A stretch of DNA of 29,825 bases from Bacteroidota bacterium (GCA_024244665.1 JAAEOI010000545.1:1-29825); one strand, 5' to 3'; positions 1 to 6,887 are shown, numbered from the stretch's first letter. Notes: generated by a model from the letters alone, not told the origin. Made by a program: numbers and translations.

Positions 1-72
1 GAAGAGCTGCCGGAGAAGGAGGAAGAGCTGCTGGAGAAGGAGATCAAGGCTGTTGAAGAGCTTATTTATTAA
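1..72 (+). CDS. C-terminal end of an unidentified gene (partial)
   Basis: Frame 1 is open from the window edge to the TAA at 70-72 and encodes 23 residues, EELPEKEEELLEKEIKAVEELIY. The tail is rich in Glu and Lys and looks like a charged amphipathic helix. The next gene, 12 bases downstream, is a TM1266-family protein. That family is usually encoded beside the [FeFe]-hydrogenase maturation genes hydE, hydF and hydG, so the upstream gene could be one of these. This is inference from context only, because the visible tail carries no diagnostic motif. Confidence 0.5.
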   Translation, partial: EELPEKEEELLEKEIKAVEELIY

Positions 73-80
73 TATATTTG
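73..80 (+). promoter_or_regulatory. Candidate -7 element (TATATTTG), 4 nt before the 85 start
   Basis: TATATTTG matches the Bacteroidota -7 consensus TAnnTTTG exactly. It sits between the TAA stop at 70-72 and the ATG at 85. If it is used, transcription would start at or almost at the start codon, giving a leaderless mRNA. I see no clear -33 TTTG at the usual distance, so it could be chance in an AT-rich gap. Confidence 0.4.
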
Positions 81-84
81 TCCT

Positions 85-327
85 ATGGAACAAAGAATCG
101 GGGCTGTTGTTATACTGGTGAGCGGGGAGGGTGACATCAACCGCATCAACAGTATTATTTCTGACCACGCCGATATGATTCTGGGGCGGCAAGGCATCCC
201 TCTCAGGGAACGTACCACAAATGTGATCTCCCTTGTCCTTGAGGGAGATACCGATCGGATGGGCTCTCTTACTGGTAAATTAGGCCGCCTCCCGGGTGTG
301 AAAGTCAAATCGGTGCTGGCCGGTTAA
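85..327 (+). CDS. TM1266-family putative iron-only hydrogenase system regulator
   Basis: This is a complete 80-residue protein. It begins with a MEQRIGAVVILV strand, followed by a helix with GDINRINSIISDHADMILGR, and ends in GRLPGVKVKSVLAG. The size and pattern fit the TM1266 family, a small ACT/NikR-like ferredoxin-fold family annotated as a putative iron-only hydrogenase system regulator and usually found near hydE/F/G. There is no DNA-binding domain in the chain, so its regulatory role is known only by association. The gene follows an E/K-rich gene tail after 12 bases and has a possible leaderless promoter. The family call is fairly secure, the function is not. Confidence 0.75.
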   Translation: MEQRIGAVVILVSGEGDINRINSIISDHADMILGRQGIPLRERTTNVISLVLEGDTDRMGSLTGKLGRLPGVKVKSVLAG

Positions 328-332
328 ATGTT

Positions 333-350
333 AAAAACAGCTGTTTTTTT
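333..350. terminator. Perfect AT-rich palindrome with T tract after the hydrogenase-regulator gene
   Basis: Six bases past the stop at 327 lies AAAAACAG/CTGTTTTT (333-348), a perfect 16-base palindrome followed by two more T. It has no spacer, so as RNA the inner pairs would open to form a loop. It could be a weak intrinsic terminator or a protein-binding site. The T-rich tail favours termination. Confidence 0.35.
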
Positions 351-373
351 GTTAAATCGAGAAAAAAACTGAA

Positions 374-381
374 CATATTTG
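374..381 (+). promoter_or_regulatory. Possible promoter of the synthetase-operon leader (CATATTTG)
   Basis: CATATTTG differs from TAnnTTTG only at its first base. TTTG at 348-351 lies 22 bases upstream and could serve as the -33 element. Transcription from here would begin near 386 and would include the inverted repeat at 425-476. This is a tentative call from pattern matching only. Confidence 0.25.
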
Positions 382-424
382 CCCTTTTCATGTTAGATTA
401 GGTGAAAAGTAATTGTTGGGGTGC

Positions 425-493
425 AAGGCAAGTTGTGAATCTTTTGAGGGTTTTAGGGAGAGTAGCAACTTGCCTTCTTTTATTTTCTTTTTT
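425..493 (+). terminator. Long stem with U-rich tail: attenuator or intrinsic terminator candidate
   Basis: AAGGCAAGTTG (425-435) and CAACTTGCCTT (466-476) are perfect 11-base inverted repeats around a 30-base interval. They are followed at once by CTTTTATTTTCTTTTTT (477-493). A GC-containing stem with a pyrimidine/T-rich run is the form of an intrinsic terminator, although a 30-base loop is long for one. It lies about 100 bases before the synthetase start. It could therefore end the upstream operon, end a short RNA, or act as an attenuator in the synthetase leader. Confidence 0.45.
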
Positions 494-517
494 GGAGTGT
501 ATGTTCTAAGACACTCC
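494..517 (+). repeat. Small inverted repeat in the synthetase leader
   Basis: GGAGTGT (494-500) and ACACTCC (511-517) form a perfect 7-base stem with a 10-base loop, directly after the T-rich run of the preceding hairpin. Together with the neighbouring stem and the palindrome at the start codon it gives three consecutive inverted repeats in about 150 bases. Its function is unknown. Confidence 0.4.
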
Positions 518-551
518 TGTTCCTGTCTGGACACAAAGCAGCTTTCTTATC

Positions 552-576
552 TTTAGATCAGTTAAACTGATCTAAA
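552..576. promoter_or_regulatory. Perfect palindrome touching the start codon; likely operator
   Basis: TTTAGATCAGT (552-562) and ACTGATCTAAA (566-576) are perfect 11-base arms around TAA. The last A is the first base of the ATG at 576. A near-consensus -7 element, TATCTTTA (548-555), overlaps its left edge. A dyad covering the transcription start and the initiation codon is the classic position for a repressor site. As RNA it would form a hairpin that hides the start codon. The codon just before the ATG is TAA in the same frame, so no earlier start is possible. Confidence 0.5.
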
Positions 577-2642
577 TGGTTAATCAACAACTTATTGATC
601 CCAAGAGTATTGTAGTGGTTGGCGCTTCCAATAATATTGCCAAACCAGGGGGGAAACTATTTCATAATATCAAAAACGGCACCTTTAATGGCAGCCTCTA
701 TGCCATCAACCCAAAGGAGGATACTATCCAGGGCTTACCCTCTTTTCGTAAAGTAAAGGAGCTACCTCCGGTCGATCTGGCCATACTGGCAGTACCCGCA
801 TTCCTTTGTCCTGCAACGGTGATGGAGCTGGCGGAGACCAAAAACACAAAGGCCTTTATCATAGTTTCAGCCGGATTCAGTGAGGAGAATGAAGCCGGAG
901 CCCGCATTGAAAAGGAGATTGCAGAGGTGTGCAGGGCCAATGAAGCCGCACTTATCGGGCCCAACTGCATCGGGGTATTGACACCGGCTTTCCAGGGAGT
1001 ATTTACCCTTCCTATTCCACGCCTCGATCCTCAGGGATGTGATTTTATTACGGGAAGTGGTGCCACGGCTGTCTTTATCATGGAAGCAGGCCTTCAGAAA
1101 GGGCTCAAGTTTGCTCATGTTTTTTCAGTTGGGAACTCTGCAGCTCTGGGAGTGGAGGATGTCCTGGGCTATTTTGATGAGACATACGTTGAGGGTGTCT
1201 CTTCAAAGGTGAAGATTCTCTATTTTGAAACCATCAAGGATCCCCAAAGCCTGCTTAAGCATGCCACTTCCCTTATAAGGAAGGGATGTCAGATTGCTGC
1301 AATAAAGGCGGGGACCACCGATGCCGGAAGCAGGGCTGCTACTTCACATACCGGTGCACTGGCCAGCTCGGATGTGGCTGTAGATGCACTGTTCCGAAAG
1401 GCGGGAATCGTCCGCTGTTTCGGAAGGGAGGATCTGACAACTGTGGCTTCGGTAATGCTAAACGCTCCATTGGAAGGGAGGAACCTGGCCATTATTACAC
1501 ACGCGGGCGGACCTGCAGTCATGCTTACTGATGTCCTGGCCAAAGGCGGGCTGGATGTTCCACATCTGGAGGGCCCAAAGGCCGATGAGTTGCTTACCCA
1601 CCTTTTTCCCGGTTCCTCTGCTGCAAATCCAATCGATGTGCTGGCCACCGGAAATGCCGAACAGGTGGGAATCTGCATCGACTATTGCGAAAAATTCTTC
1701 CCTGACATTGACGGGATTGTAGTGATTTTCGGAACTCCCGGGCTTGTACCCGTCTTTGATGTTTACAAGGTACTTCATGAGAAGATCCTGAGTTGTTCCA
1801 AACCTATTTATCCAGTGCTTCCCTCAACCACCACAGCCATTGAGGAGGTAAAAGAGTTCCTGTCCTACGGGCATGCAAACTTTCCCGACGAGGTATTACT
1901 GGGTGAGGCCCTCACAAGGATCCAAAGTACCCGGGCTCCTGTCTGGAGCTCGGCCAGCTCCGAGGGGATTGATATTCAAACCCTACGAAAAGTGATTGAT
2001 GAGGCAGAAGAGGGTTATCTGGATCCGGCCTCAATCGGGAAGATCCTCGATGCGGCCGCGATTCCCAGGGTAAAGGAGGGTGTAGCGGTCGATGAAGCTG
2101 CCCTCAAAAAGCTGGCGGCTGATACCGGGTATCCACTGGTAATGAAGGTGGTGGGTCCGGTACATAAATCGGATGTGGGTGGTGTGGCCCTTGGGATTGA
2201 TAATGAGGATGAACTCAGGGATCATTTCAAGCGGATGATGCAGATCGACGATGCGGAAAGTGTACTGTTGCAACCTATGCTGGAGGGGATTGAATTGTTT
2301 GTGGGGGCGAAATACGAACCGGCCTTCGGCCATGTGGTACTCTGTGGCCTGGGAGGGATCCTGGTGGAGGTCCTGAAGGATGTGGCATCGGGCCTGGCTC
2401 CCCTTACCATTGAAGAGAGCCACAGGTTGATTCAATCCCTGAAGGGTTCAATGATCATGGATGGTGTCAGGGGCCAGGAGGGCATCAGTAAAGAGGCATT
2501 TGCCGGTATTCTGGTCAGGCTTTCCAACATGCTGGAGTATGCCGGGGAGATTGTCGAAATGGATGTGAATCCAATCCTGGGAAGAGGGAGCAAACTGGTA
2601 GCGGTAGATGCCCGCATCAGGATTCAGAAAAAAGTTGTATAA
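576..2642 (+). CDS. ADP-forming acyl-CoA (acetate-CoA) ligase, fused alpha-beta subunits
   Basis: This 688-residue protein converts acyl-CoA, ADP and phosphate to a free acid, CoA and ATP, a substrate-level phosphorylation step at the end of amino-acid fermentation. Residues 1-130 are a CoA-binding Rossmann domain (IVVVGASNN near the start). Residues about 145-450 are the succinyl-CoA-synthetase-like domains, with the phosphorylated His at H258 in TSHTGALASS. From about 475 to the end is an ATP-grasp domain, where H530 in GPVHKSDVGGV matches the second relay His of this family. The full length fits the fused form found in bacteria and some archaea. An in-frame TAA directly precedes the ATG, fixing the start. 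It leads a cluster with an aminotransferase and a 2-oxoacid:ferredoxin oxidoreductase, so its substrate is probably an acyl- or branched-chain acyl-CoA. The exact substrate cannot be read from sequence. Confidence 0.92.
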   Translation: MVNQQLIDPKSIVVVGASNNIAKPGGKLFHNIKNGTFNGSLYAINPKEDTIQGLPSFRKVKELPPVDLAILAVPAFLCPATVMELAETKNTKAFIIVSAGFSEENEAGARIEKEIAEVCRANEAALIGPNCIGVLTPAFQGVFTLPIPRLDPQGCDFITGSGATAVFIMEAGLQKGLKFAHVFSVGNSAALGVEDVLGYFDETYVEGVSSKVKILYFETIKDPQSLLKHATSLIRKGCQIAAIKAGTTDAGSRAATSHTGALASSDVAVDALFRKAGIVRCFGREDLTTVASVMLNAPLEGRNLAIITHAGGPAVMLTDVLAKGGLDVPHLEGPKADELLTHLFPGSSAANPIDVLATGNAEQVGICIDYCEKFFPDIDGIVVIFGTPGLVPVFDVYKVLHEKILSCSKPIYPVLPSTTTAIEEVKEFLSYGHANFPDEVLLGEALTRIQSTRAPVWSSASSEGIDIQTLRKVIDEAEEGYLDPASIGKILDAAAIPRVKEGVAVDEAALKKLAADTGYPLVMKVVGPVHKSDVGGVALGIDNEDELRDHFKRMMQIDDAESVLLQPMLEGIELFVGAKYEPAFGHVVLCGLGGILVEVLKDVASGLAPLTIEESHRLIQSLKGSMIMDGVRGQEGISKEAFAGILVRLSNMLEYAGEIVEMDVNPILGRGSKLVAVDARIRIQKKVV

Positions 2643-2722
2643 CACATCCAATGTATGCTGTTGGACACAACGGATTCCCTTCTCATTATCTATTTTCACA
2701 CTGGATTTGAAACCTGCATAAA

Positions 2723-4045
2723 ATGAGATCAACACCCATTAAAGCAGAAATTGTCAATGAAGTAATTGATGCCTTTGGCATTTATCCCGCCGGAAAATCT
2801 ACCATCAGGGAGCTGGTGAAGATCGTGAATGATATCGAGAGTATCACAGGTGAGAAGTTTATCCGGATGGAGATGGGAGTGCCTGGCCTGGACCCCACCT
2901 TCGTGGGGACTGAAGCTGAGATGATTGCACTCAGGAAGGGAGTTGCATCCCAGTATCCCAATATTGAGGGAATCAAACCCCTGAAGGAATCGGCAGCCCA
3001 GTTTATTAAAATGTTCCTGGATGTGGATGTGGAACCGCTGCATTGTATTCCCACCGTGGGATCGATGATGGGCGGAATGGCCTCTTTTATGGTTGTAAAC
3101 CGTTCTGATCAAAAGCGCACCGGGACGCTCTTCCTTGATCCCGGCTTTCCGGTTCAGAAGCAGCAGTGCCTCGTGCTGGGGCATGAGTACGGTTCATTTG
3201 ACCTTTACGACTACCGCGGGGATAAACTGAAGGCTAAGATGGAGGAAGAGATTGAGAAGGGCCACTACTCATCCATCCTCTACTCAAATCCAAACAACCC
3301 CTCATGGATCTGCCTTAACCAGGAGGAGCTGAAGGTTATTGGTGAGATTTCCAGGAAGTATGATATAACGATAATCGAGGACCTTGCCTATTTTGGTATG
3401 GATTTCCGAAAGGACCTGTCTCAGCCCGGGAGGCCGCCCTACCAGCCAACCGTTGCGAAATATACTGACAACTACATCCTGCTGGTCTCCAGCTCTAAGG
3501 CATTCAGCTATGCCGGCCAGCGTATCGGCATGATGATTATTGCACCTGAACTTTTTGAAAGACGCTACCCGGATCTAAAGCGCTACTACACCTCCGAAAA
3601 ATTTGGACATGCCATGGTATTCGGAGCGCTCTATTCCCTTTCATCGGGAGCTTCCCACACGGCTCAGTATGCTCTGGCTGCTATTTTTGAGGCAGTCAAC
3701 AACGGGTCATACAATTACATCGATGAGGTGAGGGTGTATGGCAGGAGAGCCGCCATCATGAAGGCTATGTTCAGGAAATATGGATTTAAGATCGTATATG
3801 ATATGGACCTGGATGAACCCATTGCCGATGGATTCTATTTCACCCTGTCATATCCCGGTTTTGAGGGCCCCCAGCTGGTAGAAAAGCTGCTCTACTACGG
3901 CATAAGCGCCATATCGCTGGGAATTACCGGAAGTGCCAGGACTGAAGGTTTAAGGGCCTGTGTCTCACAGGTAAGGAGTCATCAATTGCCTGTCCTGGAG
4001 GAGCGGCTAAAGTGTTTCAAAGAGGATCATCCGATCCCGGAATAA
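2723..4045 (+). CDS. PLP-dependent aminotransferase, class I/II
   Basis: This 440-residue fold-type I aminotransferase has the Schiff-base lysine at K259 in SSSKAFSYAGQRIGMM. It also has YSNPNNPSWICL near residue 190 and the family's cofactor-binding IIEDLAYFGMD. It would remove the amino group from an amino acid to give a 2-oxoacid. It lies 80 bases after the acyl-CoA synthetase gene and just before the four oxidoreductase subunit genes, so it most likely feeds that enzyme. Length and motifs are intact. The amino-acid specificity is unknown. Branched-chain or aromatic amino acids are reasonable guesses from the neighbours. Confidence 0.88.
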   Translation: MRSTPIKAEIVNEVIDAFGIYPAGKSTIRELVKIVNDIESITGEKFIRMEMGVPGLDPTFVGTEAEMIALRKGVASQYPNIEGIKPLKESAAQFIKMFLDVDVEPLHCIPTVGSMMGGMASFMVVNRSDQKRTGTLFLDPGFPVQKQQCLVLGHEYGSFDLYDYRGDKLKAKMEEEIEKGHYSSILYSNPNNPSWICLNQEELKVIGEISRKYDITIIEDLAYFGMDFRKDLSQPGRPPYQPTVAKYTDNYILLVSSSKAFSYAGQRIGMMIIAPELFERRYPDLKRYYTSEKFGHAMVFGALYSLSSGASHTAQYALAAIFEAVNNGSYNYIDEVRVYGRRAAIMKAMFRKYGFKIVYDMDLDEPIADGFYFTLSYPGFEGPQLVEKLLYYGISAISLGITGSARTEGLRACVSQVRSHQLPVLEERLKCFKEDHPIPE

Positions 4046-4086
4046 GGACTTCTATCCCTTTGGCTTTTATGGATTGTGAGAATTAT

Positions 4087-4094
4087 TACATTTG
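4087..4094 (+). promoter_or_regulatory. Candidate internal -7 element (TACATTTG) before the oxidoreductase genes
   Basis: TACATTTG is an exact TAnnTTTG match, 27 bases upstream of the ATG at 4122. TTTG at 4059-4062 is 24 bases further upstream, somewhat wider than the usual -33 spacing. It may let the four oxidoreductase subunits be transcribed separately from the two genes before them. Confidence 0.4.
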
Positions 4095-4121
4095 ATACTT
4101 ATTCAATAAAAAAAGCATAAC

Positions 4122-4349
4122 ATGGCAAAATCAATAGGAGCCATCGTAGTGGATGTGGAAAGGTGCAAGGGGTGCGAGGTCTGCATGGTGAATTGTCCCA
4201 AGCAGACGATCGGAATGGAAGCTGATGTAAATGGGAAAGGATACCACTACGCCTATATGGAGAACCCGGAGAGTTGTACCGGATGCACCAACTGCGCAGT
4301 GGTCTGCCCCGATGGTGTGATCACTGTCTACCGGGTTAAACAAAACTAA
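4122..4349 (+). CDS. 2-oxoacid:ferredoxin oxidoreductase, delta (ferredoxin-like) subunit
   Basis: This 75-residue protein carries two [4Fe-4S] motifs, C15-C18-C21-C25P and C52-C55-C58-C62P. This is the typical bacterial two-cluster ferredoxin layout used as the delta subunit of VOR/KOR/POR enzymes. It passes electrons from the thiamine-bound intermediate to external ferredoxin. The start lies in an A-rich context (AATAAAAAAAGC) without a Shine-Dalgarno sequence. The alpha-subunit gene follows after 10 bases, which fixes its role in the complex. Confidence 0.9.
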   Translation: MAKSIGAIVVDVERCKGCEVCMVNCPKQTIGMEADVNGKGYHYAYMENPESCTGCTNCAVVCPDGVITVYRVKQN

Positions 4350-4359
4350 ACAGTAATTT

Positions 4360-5430
4360 ATGAAGGAACTGGCATTAATGAAGGGGAATGAAGCCATTGC
4401 CGAAGCGGCCATCAGAGCTGGTGTGGATGGCTACTTTGGATATCCCATTACCCCTCAGTCGGAAGTGATGGAGTACCTGATGCTCCAGCGTCCCGAAGAA
4501 CGTACCGGGATGGTGGTCCTGCAGGCTGAAAGCGAAGTGGCTTCCATTAACATGGTATATGGTGCGGCGGGAACAGGAAAGAAGGTGATGACCTCATCTT
4601 CCAGTCCAGGCATCAGCCTGATGCAGGAGGGAATCAGCTACTGTGCAGGAGCAGAGCTGCCCTGTCTGATCGTCAACGTAGTCAGGGGAGGCCCCGGCCT
4701 TGGAACAATTCAGCCCTCCCAGGCCGATTATTTTCAATCGGTTAAAGGTGGAGGACACGGTGATTATAAACTGATTGTCCTGGCACCTGCCTCTGTACAG
4801 GAGATGGCCGATTTTGTGGACCTCGGTTTTGAACTGGCTTTCAAATACCGGAACCCGGCGTTAATTTTAACTGACGGGCTCATCGGACAGATGATGGAGA
4901 AGGTAGAGCTGCCACCTCAGAAGGAGCGTACAAAAGTGTTTGACCAGTCGTGGGTGACCACTGGGAAAACGCCGGACAGGGAACGGAATATCATTACCTC
5001 ACTGAACCTGGATCCTGACCTTCAGTATGAGCACAACCTGAAGCTGCAGGAGAAGTACAGGAGCATGGAGCAGGACGTGATGTTTGAGAAGATTGAGTGC
5101 GACGATGCGGAATTCCTGCTTGTTGCATACGGATCCAGTGCAAGGATCTGCCAGAAGGTTGTGGATATTGCCAGGAGTCGGGGCAAGAAAATCGGACTGC
5201 TGAGACCCCAGACTCTCTTCCCTTTCCCCAGCGTGGAGATTGCTAAAATGGCCCGCAGGGTAAAGGTGATGATGTCTGTGGAACTGAGTGCCGGTCAGAT
5301 GGTTGAGGATGTAAGACTGGCGGTGAGCGGTAAGGTGCCCGTACATCACTACGGTATGCTTGGTGGAAGGATCCATTCGCCCGAAGATGTATTAAATGCT
5401 GTGGAAGAAAAATTCATAGGAGGATTCTAA
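4360..5430 (+). CDS. vorB: 2-oxoacid:ferredoxin oxidoreductase, alpha subunit (VorB-like)
   Basis: This 356-residue protein opens with MKGNEAIAEAAIRAGVDGYFGYPITPQSEVMEYL, a hallmark of the pyrimidine-binding alpha subunit of the four-subunit VOR/KOR group. There is no fused gamma domain. With the beta subunit it binds thiamine diphosphate and oxidatively decarboxylates a 2-oxoacid to acyl-CoA. It best resembles proteins annotated as 3-methyl-2-oxobutanoate dehydrogenase subunit VorB, but 2-oxoglutarate enzymes (KorA) are close relatives. The substrate is therefore uncertain. Its stop codon directly abuts the beta-subunit start, which suggests translational coupling. Confidence 0.88.
   Translation: MKELALMKGNEAIAEAAIRAGVDGYFGYPITPQSEVMEYLMLQRPEERTGMVVLQAESEVASINMVYGAAGTGKKVMTSSSSPGISLMQEGISYCAGAELPCLIVNVVRGGPGLGTIQPSQADYFQSVKGGGHGDYKLIVLAPASVQEMADFVDLGFELAFKYRNPALILTDGLIGQMMEKVELPPQKERTKVFDQSWVTTGKTPDRERNIITSLNLDPDLQYEHNLKLQEKYRSMEQDVMFEKIECDDAEFLLVAYGSSARICQKVVDIARSRGKKIGLLRPQTLFPFPSVEIAKMARRVKVMMSVELSAGQMVEDVRLAVSGKVPVHHYGMLGGRIHSPEDVLNAVEEKFIGGF
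5418..5423 (+). promoter_or_regulatory. Full Shine-Dalgarno sequence before the beta-subunit gene
   Basis: AGGAGG lies 7 bases before the ATG at 5431, inside the codons for the last residues (IGGF) of the alpha subunit. Such strong sites are uncommon in Bacteroidota. Here it would suit re-initiation at the zero-gap alpha/beta junction. It may also be a by-product of the Gly-Gly codons. Confidence 0.4.
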
Positions 5431-6213
5431 ATGGATATCAAAGAGATCATAAGAGAGGAGAATAGGGTATATAACCGCACTCCATTAATGACCGATACCA
5501 CTCTGTCGTACTGTCCGGGTTGTGGCCACGGAACCATTCACCGGCTCATCATGGAGGTGATTGAGGAGATGGGGATCCAGTCGGATACCATAGGGATTGC
5601 CCCGGTGGGTTGCGCTGTAATCGCATACGATTTTATGGATGTCGACTTTACCCAGGCTGCCCATGGCCGGGCTCCGGCCCTTGCCACAGGGATCAAGCGC
5701 CTCTGGCCCGAAAAGTATGTCTTTACCTACCAGGGGGATGGTGACCTGGCTGCCATCGGAACGGCTGAGACCATCCATGCATGCAACCGGGGTGAGAACA
5801 TTGCCATTTTCTTCGTGAACAACGGAATCTATGGGATGACCGGCGGACAGATGGCTCCCACCACACTGGAGGGGATGAAGTCCTCCACTTCACCCTTTGG
5901 ACGGAACACCGAGACCATGGGACCGCCCTATAAGATTACTGAGATGGTAGCCCAGCTACCGGGCACCTACTATGTTGCCCGACATTCGGTTCATAAGCCG
6001 GGTCCGGTCAGGAAGGCCAAAAAGGCGATCAGGCATGCCTTTGAGAACCAGAAACTGAACAAAGGAGTGTCAATGATCGAGTTTGTATCCAACTGCAACT
6101 CGGGCTGGAAGATGACCCCCAACGATTCCAACCAATGGATGGAAGAGAACATGTTCAAATTCTATCCAATGGGGGATATAAAGGTGGAAGGGAAGTTGGT
6201 AGATGGTAAATAG
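5431..6213 (+). CDS. vorA: 2-oxoacid:ferredoxin oxidoreductase, beta subunit (thiamine diphosphate-binding)
   Basis: This 260-residue protein has the C28PGC31GHG motif typical of KOR/VOR beta subunits. It also has the thiamine diphosphate/Mg signature, GDG at 102-104 ending in NN at 130-131, followed by GIYGMTGGQ. It is the catalytic partner of the alpha subunit encoded immediately before. The last codons (VDGK and stop) fall inside a run of GGTAAAT-like repeats that continues into the following gap, so the C-terminus may have been reshaped by repeat expansion. The remainder matches the family in length and motif order. Confidence 0.9.
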   Translation: MDIKEIIREENRVYNRTPLMTDTTLSYCPGCGHGTIHRLIMEVIEEMGIQSDTIGIAPVGCAVIAYDFMDVDFTQAAHGRAPALATGIKRLWPEKYVFTYQGDGDLAAIGTAETIHACNRGENIAIFFVNNGIYGMTGGQMAPTTLEGMKSSTSPFGRNTETMGPPYKITEMVAQLPGTYYVARHSVHKPGPVRKAKKAIRHAFENQKLNKGVSMIEFVSNCNSGWKMTPNDSNQWMEENMFKFYPMGDIKVEGKLVDGK

Positions 6214-6282
6214 TAAATAGGTAAGTGGGTAAGTGCCACTTAGTGGCTGTAAGGTAGTTATATAGTTAGGTAGTAAAATGTA
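6204..6282 (+). repeat. Degenerate GGTAAAT/TAGTTAG-type repeat run between subunit genes
   Basis: Units of 7-8 bases run TGGTAAA, TAGTAAA, TAGGTAAG, TGGGTAAG (6204-6233). They are interrupted by the small hairpin GCCAC-TTA-GTGGC (6235-6247) and resume as TGTAAGG, TAGTTATA, TAGTTAGG, TAGTAAAA up to the next start. The beta-subunit stop codon (6211-6213) lies in the second unit. A related TGGTAAATGGGTAAA string begins the repeat run next to tnaA at 15484. Degenerate heptamer-like runs of this kind are intergenic repeats. Function unknown. Confidence 0.6.
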
Positions 6283-6288
6283 ATAGAT

Positions 6289-6846
6289 ATGACGGAAGAG
6301 ATCATTATTGCAGGTTTCGGTGGACAGGGAGTCCTCTCTATGGGCAAGATCCTGGCATATTCGGGGATTATGCAGGAACAGGAGGTCAGCTGGATGCCCT
6401 CATACGGTCCTGAAATGCGCGGGGGAACCGCCAATGTAACGGTGATCCTCAGCGATGACCGCGTAAGTTCACCTGTCCTGCAGAGTTACGATACAGCCAT
6501 CCTGCTTAACCAGCAGTCGGTCGATAAGTTTGAGTCCAGGGTGAAGCCCGGCGGACTGATTATCTATGATCCAAATGGTATTACTCACCATCCTGAACGT
6601 GACGATATCCGGATCTTCCAGGTGGAAGCAGCTGCAGAGGCGGCCCGGACGAAATCCCCCATCACCTTCAATATGGTGGTTATGGGCGCCTACATCAGGG
6701 TGAATCCGGTGGTCGATTTTGAGAATGTGGTCAAGGGACTTAAGAAATCGCTGCCCGAACGGCACCATCACCTGATCCCCAAGAACGAAGCTGCTATTAA
6801 GCGGGGGATGGAGCTTGTTAAGGAGGCGAAGTTAACAACTACGTGA
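6289..6846 (+). CDS. vorC: 2-oxoacid:ferredoxin oxidoreductase, gamma subunit
   Basis: This 185-residue protein begins with IIIAGFGGQGVLSMGKILA and carries PSYGPEMRGGTANVTVI, both hallmarks of the gamma subunit (POR/KOR/VOR gamma family), which helps bind CoA in the complex. It ends the operon, 75 bases after the beta subunit and separated from it by a repeat run. A symmetric hairpin follows the stop codon. All four subunits (delta, alpha, beta, gamma) are now accounted for, so the enzyme should be complete. Confidence 0.9.
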   Translation: MTEEIIIAGFGGQGVLSMGKILAYSGIMQEQEVSWMPSYGPEMRGGTANVTVILSDDRVSSPVLQSYDTAILLNQQSVDKFESRVKPGGLIIYDPNGITHHPERDDIRIFQVEAAAEAARTKSPITFNMVVMGAYIRVNPVVDFENVVKGLKKSLPERHHHLIPKNEAAIKRGMELVKEAKLTTT

Positions 6847-6864
6847 TATTAATCTCCTCGCTTA

Positions 6865-6887
6865 AAAACACCGCAGGTGTTTTATAG
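6865..6887. terminator. Bidirectional intrinsic terminator between convergent genes
   Basis: AAAACACC (6865-6872), loop GCA, GGTGTTTT (6876-6883) form a perfect 8-base stem with a 3-base loop. An A tract precedes it and T-rich sequence ends it, so it can work on both strands. It lies between the rightward oxidoreductase operon and the leftward nadD operon, where such a terminator is expected. Confidence 0.8.

Noticed and set aside
2647..2665. Small inverted repeat TCCAA...TTGGA between the synthetase and aminotransferase genes
   Set aside because: Only five base pairs with a nine-base loop and no T tract; too weak to call a terminator or operator.
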